A DNA stretch of 53,901 nt. It comes from Chitinophagaceae bacterium. Its GTDB lineage: Bacteria; Bacteroidota; Bacteroidia; Chitinophagales; Chitinophagaceae. How positions within the stretch are numbered: the stretch's first letter is position 1; every line of letters begins with the position of its first letter. The stretch lies in the NCBI GenBank assembly GCA_027486835.1, contig JAIXOJ010000199.1, forward strand, positions 1 through 53,901, read 5' to 3'. The translations under genes and the position numbers were made by a program. The notes beneath the pieces are model-generated. The model worked only from the letters and a program-made list of their open reading frames with translations, had not been told where the DNA came from and searched no databases. Below are positions 1 to 10,500 of this stretch, piece by piece.

Positions 1-67
1 CTTCATTTAAATCATTGAATGAATCATAATGTTTTGACGCTAAGTCAAGAAATTTTTCTTTTGTCAT
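1..67 (-). CDS. Partial CDS, N-terminus only
   Basis: An ATG at 67 reading leftward opens a frame that runs off the window edge and gives MTKEKFLDLASKHYDSFNDL followed by two more residues. The composition (Lys/Glu/Asp rich, amphipathic helix) is that of a real protein start, and the upstream side is A/T rich. I have a weak impression that similar N-termini occur in ORFs linked to insertion sequences in Bacteroidota, but 22 residues cannot establish a family. Confidence 0.55.
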   Translation of the reverse strand, partial: MTKEKFLDLASKHYDSFNDLNE

Positions 68-97
68 AATAGTAGTAGTAGTTTACTATATAACGGA

Positions 98-147
98 TTT
101 GAACCCCTATTTATTGTGCTGGCAAGCGAAAAACTTTTATGCACCCT
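98..147 (+). repeat. Partial copy of the TGCATAAAAGTTTTTCG inverted-repeat element
   Basis: The segment carries the end sequence CGAAAAACTTTTATGCACCC at 128-147 and, 30 bases before it, a TTTGAACCCC that resembles the inner palindrome half of the full elements at 51847 and 52799. The other terminal repeat is missing, so this is a truncated or degenerate copy. Confidence 0.6.
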
Positions 148-293
148 TTTTTAGGGACAAGGAGGATTCTTTGACATCCTTATGAGAATGATATACAAAC
201 AGCAACAATGTTATGAAAGTATCGAAAAAAGGGAAAGGTCTTCTTTGTTAGGTTTTACGCTTTACAATCCAGTATTCTCCGATTGCATTGTTA

Positions 294-353
294 TACTCAA
301 AATGAAATAAAATCGTGCATCAACATCCCGAAAGTTTAAAACTTTCGGGATGT
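294..353. repeat. Dispersed palindrome repeat, left copy
   Basis: Positions 323-353 form a perfect palindrome with 15-bp arms (ACATCCCGAAAGTTT, a single centre base, then its complement). The whole 294-353 segment, starting TACTCAAAATG, is homologous to 52020-52081, where the arms have drifted. It could act as a bidirectional transcription stop. No supported gene overlaps it. Confidence 0.7.
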
Positions 354-456
354 TTAACTGCTGACAATTTCGAGCGCATTTTTTATACCGCTTGAAGTAT
401 AGATGGTTAATCAACCTAATGGGAAGTTTACCATATCTCTCCTTACCAACAATAAA

Positions 457-495
457 AATCCCCACTAAGACTATTGATTCATCTTAGCGGGGATT
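457..495 (-). terminator. Intrinsic terminator, minus strand
   Basis: AATCCCCACTAAGA at 457-470 pairs with TCTTAGCGGGGATT at 482-495 with one non-Watson-Crick position, around an 11-base loop. Read on the minus strand the stem is followed by ATTTTTATT, so it should stop leftward transcripts. The adhesin has its own terminator at 1419-1459, so this one implies another minus-strand transcript ending here, probably the structured stretch at 500-605. Confidence 0.65.
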
Positions 496-499
496 AGGT

Positions 500-605
500 G
501 GTTCGGTTGTTAGGTCTGGTGACCCTATCAAATTGCAAGCGTTGCGTTCTAGGCAGCCATAGCAGCTAAAAGCCTATCGGCTTTTGCAATTTCAGCAACT
601 AATCG
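500..605 (-). other. Structured stretch: gene remnant or small RNA
   Basis: Read leftward this has nested complementarity: AAATTGCAA (530-538) with TTGCAATTT (594-602), a 7-bp hairpin AAAAGCC/GGCTTTT at 578-595, and GGTC/GACC at 513-524, followed by the terminator at 457-495. A minus-strand frame ends ...ADRLLAAMAA-stop at about 551 and is closed by a stop only about 23 codons upstream. It may be the 3' end of a decayed gene or a small structured RNA. The ending resembles a tmRNA tag, but no tRNA-like domain is visible. Confidence 0.35.
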
Positions 606-716
606 AGCATTGTTAAGTCTTTAATAGTCAGCAAATAAAAGTTAGGCGGTTTATTGATTTAGCATTTATGCCCATTTATGCCATTTTGTCTTGAATTGCC
701 GATTTTAGTTTCAAAA

Positions 717-927
717 GGCCTAAAAAGTCGGTCGGATTGGCCGCTTGAATGCTCTTTTTGGGCTCTTGAACGCTTTTTTTGGGCATTTGAATCCTAATTT
801 TAGGCATCCAAATGGTATTTCTAGGCATCAAAATGCTAAGGATGGGCAAAGGAATGCTACCAATTGATAGCTAAATGCTCGTTATGGGTAAACAAAAACT
901 TTCTATGGTTATCCAAATTGTTTTTAG
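717..927. repeat. Degenerate 21-bp tandem array
   Basis: Units start every 21 bases at 739, 760, 781, 802, 823, 844, 865, 886 and 907, with a weaker one near 718. Typical units are AGGCATCCAAATGGTATTTCT and AGGCATCAAAATGCTAAGGAT; the phase holds although individual units have diverged strongly. No stable reading frame crosses it. Confidence 0.7.
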
Positions 928-1011
928 TGTCTTTTTGACCTATTCCTTTTAGACCTATAAGGTTTTTAAATTCTTATAGGATTAAAGAGATTTCTAACGC
1001 ATCTTAATATC

Positions 1012-1410
1012 GTATTTCCACACCTGGATAGCGTATTTCTGTACCTGCTTACCGTATTTCTGTTCCTGCATAGCGTATTTCTGTACCTGCTTACCGTATT
1101 TCTGTTCCTGCATAGCGTATTTCTGCACCTGCACACCGTATTTCTGCACCTGCACACCGTATTTCCACACCTGCACACCGTATTTCTGCACCTGCACACC
1201 GTATTTCTGCACCTGCACACCGTATTTCCACACCTGCACACCGTATTTCCGCACCTGCATTGCGTATTTCGGCACCTGCACACCGTATTTCTGTACCTGG
1301 ATAGCGTATTTCTGCACCTGCACACCGTATTTCCGCACCTGCACACCGTATTTCCGCACCTGCATAGCGTATTTCTGCACCTGCATAGCGTATTTCTGCA
1401 CATGTATTGT
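1012..1410. repeat. 21-bp tandem array, 19 units
   Basis: GTATTTC recurs every 21 bases from 1012 to 1390, giving 19 well-conserved units of the form GTATTTCTGCACCTGCACAC plus one base. Variation is concentrated in two places: CTG/CCG/CCA after GTATTT, and CACAC/CATAG/CTTAC before the next unit. Because 21 is divisible by three, several frames stay open and create artificial Cys/Arg/Asn-rich or KYGVQVQ-type ORFs; none has a signal or family resemblance. Confidence 0.95.
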
Positions 1411-1418
1411 GACATCCT

Positions 1419-1459
1419 AAAAAAAGCAGCACAGGATAAATTTATATCCCGTACTGCTT
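1419..1459 (-). terminator. Intrinsic terminator of the adhesin gene
   Basis: Read leftward, AAGCAGTACGGGATA pairs with TATCCTGTGCTGCTT (15 bp, two G-T wobbles) around a six-base loop and is followed at once by a run of seven T. It lies 141 bases past the adhesin stop codon and just before the 21-bp array, so the array is probably not transcribed from the adhesin promoter. Confidence 0.85.
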
Positions 1460-1599
1460 AACACTCTTTTGCATTGAAGAGCTGGATCTTATTGATTGAT
1501 ATACCTCTAACGATGAGTTGCCGCCCATCATTCGCTTAATAAAAATCTTTAGGCATCATGTTTAAGTATGAATATGCATGATGCACTAAGGCTTAATCA

Positions 1600-4500
1600 T
1601 TATTCTACTACTATTTTAGACTCCCCTACAACATTGCCTTCCTGTAACACTGTTAATTGATACCCACCCTTTGCCAATGCCTGTGGTAGTTTGCAATTAA
1701 GTACAGATCCTGCATAGTTGTAAACGCTGGAATGTATCTGCTGACCTAAGTAATTATATACGTTTACTACGTATTTGCCCACAGTGGCTTCACCGCCTAA
1801 ACGTACAGATATCGTTTTGCCTACCAATGGGTTTGGATAAACACTTATGGTGCTGGCTACAACAGGTGCAACAGCAGTAGCTGCTTTATTAGCCGCTTTG
1901 AACACCACACTAAATCTATTCGTGTAAGTAGCTGGGTTGCTGGAATCTACGGTAAAGCTAATGTTGTTGACTGTAGAGCTTAACAAGGTTTCACTATTGT
2001 TGAAAGCATCATTCAAGTACACATTTTGGTTGACTACATTATAGGCAGAAGCATCTAGGGTTAATTGGTACTCGCAATTGGCCAATTGGCTCAAGCTCAA
2101 TGGTAAAATTTCCTCAGCCGATGCCGGTTGACGACCTTCAATACTAAAAGTTTGACCATTATGATTAATAGCTAGGTTTTCACCTGGGTTAGTCATCTTT
2201 TTTGCATCTTCTTGGCCAAAGCCATTGCTATACGATGGGTCAAACACCACGGTTGCTCCGTCCATTTGTTTCAACTCTGCACCTGTTGATTTCATTAAAC
2301 TGATGGTTAAACGGCTGCGGTTAGTGTTACCAAATACCGCTGTTTTCGTTGAACCAATTGCTTTATCTGCCTCAGTAATAGTTAAGCTTGGTGCGATGCT
2401 GTTGTTATTTTCTACAAAGAATGCCTGACCTGCTTGAATGTATCTACGACTGCCGATTGCCCCATTGCTGGTTGCATCTGTAATAGCATTGTAAGATACG
2501 TATGCTCCTGATGAACCAATCGTTGGATCGAGGTAATAGTAATTCGCAGTTAGGTTCACTGCACGGTTGTTGTCCCAAATGTTTTTCCAATCGATTGGGG
2601 CTACATAAGGATTAGCAACTGAGCTGAAACCTGTTGTGGAACTGCTGTTCAACCCAAAAGAGGCGCTATTATAAGTGGAACCGGTAACAGTGTTGGTAAT
2701 ACCTGATGTAGCATATACGACATTGCCAGTAATCAAATTACCTCGGGTTCTAAGTGCAGTAGCCGCATTCATCAACAACCAACCTGTAGTTCCAACCGTA
2801 GAAATTGGAGTGGTGTAAAGATTAAAGCTTCTATCACCACGAACCAATAAGCGATAGCCTAAGAACGGATTGAGGTTGGTTGTTTTGGTGTTAGTTACTG
2901 CATTCCAAGTACCATTGGTAAAGGTGTAGGCGGATTTCACACTGTTAATCGTTTGGTCAAGACCAGTGGTTGCATCTACTCCATGAGCATTTGTAGTTGC
3001 TGTTGTTCCAGTAATGAATAAACCATAACCGTTATTGGCATAGCTTCCGCCTTCTTGCCAGTTGTTGAAAATACTTCCCGCATTGAATACGCTAGGTGCC
3101 ATATCTCTCCATGCTCTAAAGCCTTTTGGGATGTAACGCTCTACAGTTGCAGTTCCACTTATTGCTCCACCTACCTGATCTACTATAGCACTATTGGCTA
3201 TTGATGTCGATTTAAGTGTCAAAAGATTGGTGCCGATATTCAGCGTTCCACTGTTCACTTTTAATATACCCGTCAAGTTCAAGGCGTTGCCAAGGGTAAA
3301 CGAACCATTGGTTGTCAAATTGTTCAAGTAGTTCTGACTACTGGTTTGAGAAAAATAGAGTTTGCCATTCGTGAAGCCTTGATTGAAGGTCAGGTTGGTT
3401 GCGGCTGTCGAAACAAATTTCCTGTTGGCATTTTCATTACTAATACTATCCAAAGTAATGTTGCCAGAAAGGGTGATTAGACTGGTAGATGATGTGGCAG
3501 CACTTGCCAACATTTCCAACCTTCCGAAAGAAGTGGTTCCAGAAATGGTAAAGGCAGCACCTGATGCGGCAAACGCTCCGCCACCTGTCAATACAAGGTT
3601 GTTGATGATTGAACCATTCTCTGCCAAAATTCTAGTCGCAGCACCTGCTCCTGCATTTGCTGTATAAGACCCGCTACCTGTAATCGTACCAAAAGTCCGC
3701 AACACCGTGCTATTAGCAGTACCGCCACCTAATAACAAGCTTGAACCAGCATTGAATGTTAAGTTTTGGATGTAATTTGAAACTGTTCCAGAAGCTGGAC
3801 TAGCACCCAAGACTACACTTGAACCACCTGAATTATTCAGAACAATATTGGGGTAGTTTGTTCCTGCTGTCGTAGGCAATGAAGTAGCGGTTAGGGTTAT
3901 TGTTCCACTGGTGTTAGATAAACGAATCGTTCCAGAACCAGCAGTTGCGGCTTGAATAATCCCAGAGTTGCGTGTAAAGGAAGAGGTAATATTCAAAGTG
4001 CCTGTGGTCAACGTCAAATTCCCGCCAAGTTCCAAAGCACCAACATTGACAGAATTAGCCAACGAAACGGCACCAGTAGTAGTGAAATTGGTCAAGGAAT
4101 TGTTGGATTGATTGAACCGAACCGTACCACCTGCTGCGGATAAGCTACCATTGCTAGCAGTGATAGAACCATTACCTGATATTGTTCCTGCAGTGAACGT
4201 GAAGCCGTTTAGGTCTATACCACCATTCAAAGTAACATTTAACACGGTCAGGTTAGCTGATAGCTTGGGAGCATTGCTGTTGATTACGATATTGTCTGAT
4301 GAAGAAGGAACGCCACCACACCAGTTGGCATCCACATTGGCATCACCACCATTCGCACCGGTATAAGTTCCTGTATTCGAAGAAACGTTCACACTGTTGG
4401 TAGATGCAGCGGAGGTTACGCCTGGCAAAGACGAAACAACCCGCACTTTATAGGATGAACCACTTGTAGTTCCCCTAGGTATTATACCTACTATCGTACC

Positions 4501-7500
4501 ACTTGTTGTTGATGTTAATGTACCCAATGTTTGTACCCCATTGGAGAAACTTCCACTTGCATTGGACAATTGTGCAGTAAACACATTGCCTACTGTGTAG
4601 GACCCTGTAACGGTATAAGGAACATTGATGGTGCTTAAAGGACAAATCGGGGAAGTAGAAATTGTGCCGACAGTCAACGTAGATGCTGAAATTACAGAAC
4701 CTGTAGTACCAATTACAAAAGTCGTATTGGTAGTTGGCAACGCAAACGAACTTGCACTTGAGGTTACATAAGGATCGGAACCAGTGGTACCAGAGGTACT
4801 ATAGGTTGTGAATGACGAAACATAACCATCTATTTCAACCGAACCAGCAGGATTGAAGCTAGTAAAGTTGGAAGCATTGTACTGATAGCCGATGGTAGCG
4901 GAGGAAGCCCTGTCGGACTGTATGTCCCATTGCAACTGTACCACATTGGCACTATTGGCTACACCTAAACCGAGCGGTGCTGCACTTACCGTTAGGGTTG
5001 GCGTATTGGTGGTACCAGTGAAAATCAACGGCGCATAAACAGTTGAAGTACCTATAGGTAGGGTGGCAGCTGAAGCACCAAGCGCAGTGTAAATCAAATT
5101 ACCATTGCCGCTAGTTGCGATATAACTACTGCTCGATCCACCGGAAATACCCCCTGTTGTCAAATTGAAAGCACCGAGCGTCAATTTGCCCGTTGTTAAT
5201 TGAACACTGCCTACCGTACGGTTAGCAGCCAATGTTACCCCAGCGGCATTGCTGATCGTCAAAGAGCCTGTAATAGTAGCGGGCAATTCAGTGCTAGTTG
5301 TGACAGCAGTTGACCCGTTGTACAAAACATTATATGCCGAACCTGCAATTGTTCCGGTGATCGTACCAGCGGATCTAGCGATGGTCGAATTGGAAGCCAT
5401 GGTCAAATTGGTTCCTGCTGTAAATGCACCGCTTTGCAAATTCAATGTACCATTTACCGTAACCGCGGAACCGAGTGTTACGCCGTTGGAATTGGCAATG
5501 CTCAGGTTTTGCAAAACAGTTGTCGTAGAAGGCAATTCATTGCCCGTTGTAACACTAGCGGTGTGTGAAGGATAAACCACATGGTAACTTGACCCCACAG
5601 GCGTAGCGGATATAGAACCAGCTGTTCTATTCACGATAGCGCCACTGTTCAAGGTCAAAAAGCCACCTGTTGTAAATGTGCCACCATATAGATTAAGGCC
5701 ATTTACCGCCAGCGCATTGCTCAAGGTTGTACTTGCGCTTATACTTAGCGTATCCAAAGAAGCTGATCCGGATGTCATGAAAATTGTTGAAGCAGCTGTC
5801 AGCGCAAGTTTTGCCGATGAACTACCTGAGACTGTTTTGGTGGTAGCCGCAGAACCCGCAAGACCACCTATAGAGGTAATTGAATTAGCAGCTAGTACGA
5901 TCCTTTGCGTGAAGGAATTTGCTCCTGCGGCCAATGTAAAACCAACGCCCGTCAAAGTATTGGTTCCAGTAAAATTCACGTTGGCATTTGCTGCATCAGT
6001 AGCACCTAAAGATGGGCTACCTTTTACAGCGGTCAATGTAAGGTTGGTAACATTGGCGTTATTGTTCAACAATATCCTTTGGTTGCCCACTGCACCGATA
6101 ATCAATTGACCCGTACCAGAGAGGGTTCCAGCAACAAACAGTTTTACGTTTGAAGCTGCCTGACCCGAAGTAAACAATCCATTATTGGTAAACGTGAGAT
6201 TTTGAACGGTTGCAGAGGTGGAAGCATTGTTGAAACCAGCAGAAGAACCATCAATGATGAGGTTGATCAAATTACTAGCAGTGCTGGTGAACGCGCCGGT
6301 CGGTATAAACAATGTATCGTTGAAAGAACCTGTTTTTACTTGTACAGTCGCACCTCCGGCAGTTGGTGCACTGATTACGCCACTTGTTCTGGTGAAAGCA
6401 CTTCCACTAGTGAAAGATAGGGTTGTTCCTGCTGCTAATGAAAGATTGCCGCCCATTGCCAAAGCACCTGTAAACAAGTTTTGATTTAAAGTAACAGCAC
6501 CACTTGTTGTAAGGTTACCTAAAACATTGGTGGTCCCTGGCGTGGTTATATCAAAGTTGAGGCTAGCTGCTCCAACAGACAATCCGGATGTTGCAGAACC
6601 TTTGATGGTTCCACTTCCTGCATATGTACCCGTTACAGTCAAGGTTCTTCCGTTCAAATCAATACCTGAGTTGAGCGTCAAACTACTAACGGTTAGATTG
6701 GCGGTAAGCTTAGGCGATGTGGTACTTACAAGAACTATAGAAGATGCCGTGGGCACACCGCCACACCAGTTTCCAGCAACATTGGCATCGGCACCATTGG
6801 CACCGGTCCAAGTGGTATTATTGATGGTCAAATTAGTACCATTGTTAGCAGAGGTTGCGGATGTTCCAGTTGAAACGATACGAATCCTGTAAAGACTTGC
6901 TGCCGTTGTTCCCGCAGGTATAGAAATGTTGATTGTCCCAGATGGATCAACTCCATCGGTAGATAAGGAACCTACAATTGTTGCGCTATTAAACGTGCCG
7001 TCGCTTGCGGACAATTGTGCATTGAAAGTAGTTCCACTCGCAAATACGCCGGAAGCAGTGAAAGGAAGCGTTATTCCAGTTGAACCCGCACAAGCGGTAT
7101 TGCTAGTAAATCCAGTTAAAGTGCCAAGGGAAATAGAAGGTGCTACAAGCGACCCTGAGTTTCCTACCAAGAAATAATCCCCGTTGATAGAAGACAGGGT
7201 TACGCCATTCACTACATCCACATAAGGAGAACCTGATCCACCTGTACCAGATACAGAAGTAAAGACGCCTTCTGATAAAATAGCATTAACGCTCTTTGCG
7301 AAGCTTACGGTAGCTTGGCTTGCATCAAAACCCAATGCAACATTGGTTGACAAGAATTGGAAGGTCACGTTGCTGGTTATGGAAGCAGTAGAAGTATTGA
7401 TATTCCATTTCAAGCTTGCCAAATTAGCTGGGGTCAAACCAGTGATGGTAGAAGTGTCCACGCCTACGGAAAGATTGGTAGAACCGCTCAGGCTGCTAAA

Positions 7501-10500
7501 ACTAACTGGATTATAAGTGGTAGCCGTACCCATTGGGAACACATAGGTCGTTGCTGTGACAACAGGAATGGTGAATTGACCACCGCCCCTAGCGTCGATG
7601 TACTTGGTTAAATCGAAGTTGCTAGCACTTGTGTTGTTGGCCAAGCTAGCAGCAACAACATTCCTACTGCCCAATTTCAAGACACCTTTTGTTAATGTAA
7701 GAGTACCTGCAAGGGTAAGGGATTGACTTAAAGAATAAACACCGGAAGCACTATTGTTCAACGTCAAATTGTTCAAGGAAGTAATGGTAGATGGGATGCT
7801 AAAGGTTGCACTTGAACCGCCAAATGTGATACTAGAAGCAGAAGTAGTGCTAATTGCCGTTCCAGAAATAGCACCGTTGATATTGATGGTATTGGCACCA
7901 ACCGCAAAAGACCCACTGGTAAGTGTCAAAGTACCATTAATGGTGGGTGTGGAAGATGTTGCTACGCTCACAGTGTTTCCTGCCCCAGGTGCAATTTCCA
8001 AATTACCATAGTTGCCCGTACCAATAATACCCGAAGTTGCGGTAACCAACATTTTACCAGAACCCGTGTGCGTACCACTTCCGCCCACTACCCTGTTGGT
8101 AATGGTTAAAGTGAACCCACCATCGTTTAAAGTACCGTTGGTCAATGTTAATGAATCCAAGGAAAGGGCTGCTGCCAATGTTGCTGCTGCACTATTGTTT
8201 AGAATCACCTTAGAGCCCGTTAATACAAATTTGTTTGGTAGGGCAAAGGTGGCGGTATTCGCTAATTCAACAGAAGTGCCACCTATTGTAGCATCGATTG
8301 CGGCACCGCTGTTTGTAAAGGAATTGCCAGTAATGGTAAGTTTAGTGGTAGCACCTGCGGTAGCTTGGTTCAGCTTTATGCCTGCGTTAGTGTTGGTATT
8401 TCCCAATGAAAGAGTGCCTACTATCAGGTTGTTATAAACATCAAGCCTTACGTTGGCATTGCCTGTCATTTGTAATGAGGCCAATCTATTGGTTGTGCCA
8501 GGTATAGTTTGATCTAAATAAAGAGAACCTAGTGTTGAAATACCTGCCCCAAATATTAAGGTAGATAAACCATCGCTCTTGAATAACCTAGAAGCAGAAC
8601 CGAGTGTAAACCCAATAGAGTAGGTAGTTGTGGTATTATTTAAGGTAATGATGGCATTATTAGAGAAGGTGCCAGCGCCAGAAAATGAATTTGTACCACT
8701 GAATGTAAGGTTACCCAAATAGTTGATACCAGCAGCAGCAGCCAAAGGACCAGCCTGTTGAGTAAAGTTATTTACTGTAGATGCTCCTGTATTACTCAAC
8801 AAAATCTTGCTACCAGCGGCTGCGCCCGTATTGATTTCATAAGCACCGCTTCCTGTTAAAATACCATTTACAGTTAAAGTAACAGCCGTAACATTGCCAG
8901 AAGTGTTCATTAATAAATAAGAACCACTAGTAAAAGTTAGGTTATTGATGGTATTTGTACCAGTGATATTTACTGGGGCCGAGGTAGTGTTAGATAACAT
9001 TACATTGGTTGTTGTTGTTAAGCAAGCTGCTGGTAAAGTAACAGTACCACTAGAATGGGCAATTTCAAAGAATGCACCCGAAGCCGAAGCATCCACCCTA
9101 CCGCCAGAAGCTGTGAAACCAAAAGTAGATCCTACTAGTTTCAACGTTTTATTGGCCGATACCACCAAATTGGAATTGGCTGTTGCCGAAAGCGTTAATG
9201 CAGTAACAACAGCATCCGTGGTTAAACTGGTGGAAGTAGCCCCAGATACTGTCAAGGCTGATAAAGCATTGGTAATGCCAAGGGTAGTTGTATTCATATT
9301 AATGGAACTACCACTTCCAACCGATAAGGAAGAAGATGCAGACCCTGTAATGGTTCCGGCACCGGTCATTGCACCTGAAACGGTAAACGTATTGCTACCA
9401 ATTGTTAGTCCCGATCCAGAACCAATTGCTGCACTTGCCACGGTCAAATTGTCCGACATTGCAGGGGTAGTGGAATTGTTGATGATAATATTGGATGCTG
9501 CAGTTGGTAAACCACCGCACCAGTTGCCAGCAACATTGGCATCTGCACCATTTGCTCCTTGCCAAGTTGTATTATTGATGGTGATATTGGTTCCATTATC
9601 ACTGGATTGCACACTTGGAGTTGATGAACTAATTCTGATCCTATATCCTGTGCCTGGCGTTGTGCCTGGTGGAATCGTAATATTTATTGTGCCCGAACCA
9701 GTCGAATTTAATGTGCCGAGCGAAACAGGACTGGAAAAACTACCGGACGCATCAGAAAGCTGTGCAGAAAATACGTTACCGCCTGTAAAAGAACCACCTA
9801 CAGTATAAGTAAGCGTGATGCCACTAGTGCCTGCACAAACGGTATTGGCAGTAATGCCACTTAATGTACCAAACGTTATGGTACTTGCTGTAAGAATAGA
9901 ACCTTGTTTACCGATTACAAAATATTCAGAAACAGTTGATGGAATTGCAAGCCCTGATACCATAGTGGTAAATGGTGTTGGCGTACCAATACTTAGGTTT
10001 GAAGAGGCTATGGATAGTGAAGAACCTCCACTTGTAACTGCTAAGTCATTGGTATTTGTTTCAGAAAAAGAATTAGCTATATTGCTGCTATTGAATTGAT
10101 AAGTTACATTACTAGTAATTGAAGATGCACTTGATCGAACATACCATTGCAATGCTAATAAATCGGCTTGGGTTGCACCTAAATTGCTTGCTGTGCCCAT
10201 TCCTACAGTAATCGTAGGACTACCAGCGCTAGTTCCTGAGAAAGTAATCGGGGTAAAGCTGTTGGAAGTACCAATAGGCAAAACCGTTGTAGCGTTAGTC
10301 ATGCCTACAAAGGCAAGCCTACCTGAATTGGAAGCGTCAACATAGTTTGAATTGGAACTATTGAAGTTTCCTACAGATGAGCTTCCTGTAATAGCTGATG
10401 TAGTTAAGTTGAACGTACTTAATGTTAGTTTACCACTAGTTAGTGTAAATGTATTGGCAGTAGTTGATGAAGCAAGTGTAACCCCACCGGAATTATTGAT

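Noticed and set aside
262-465. 67-codon ORF over the left palindrome
   Set aside because: Crosses a perfect 31-bp palindrome and a terminator stem; no protein-like pattern.
500-605. tmRNA gene
   Set aside because: Only the tag-like ending fits. No GGATTTGAC-type 5' end, no T-arm and no CCA end are visible.
966-1432. Three overlapping ORFs of 113-149 codons with heptad repeats (RCRNTLC, KYGVQVQ, AEIRCAG)
   Set aside because: They only reflect the 21-bp array, which keeps several frames open on both strands. No start context, no signal peptide, no known fold.
8945-9808. 287-codon plus-strand ORF opposite the adhesin, and similar Val/Pro/Ala-rich ORFs
   Set aside because: Antisense shadow of the Thr/Ser/Gly/Asn-rich repeats; its composition follows from the opposite strand's codons.
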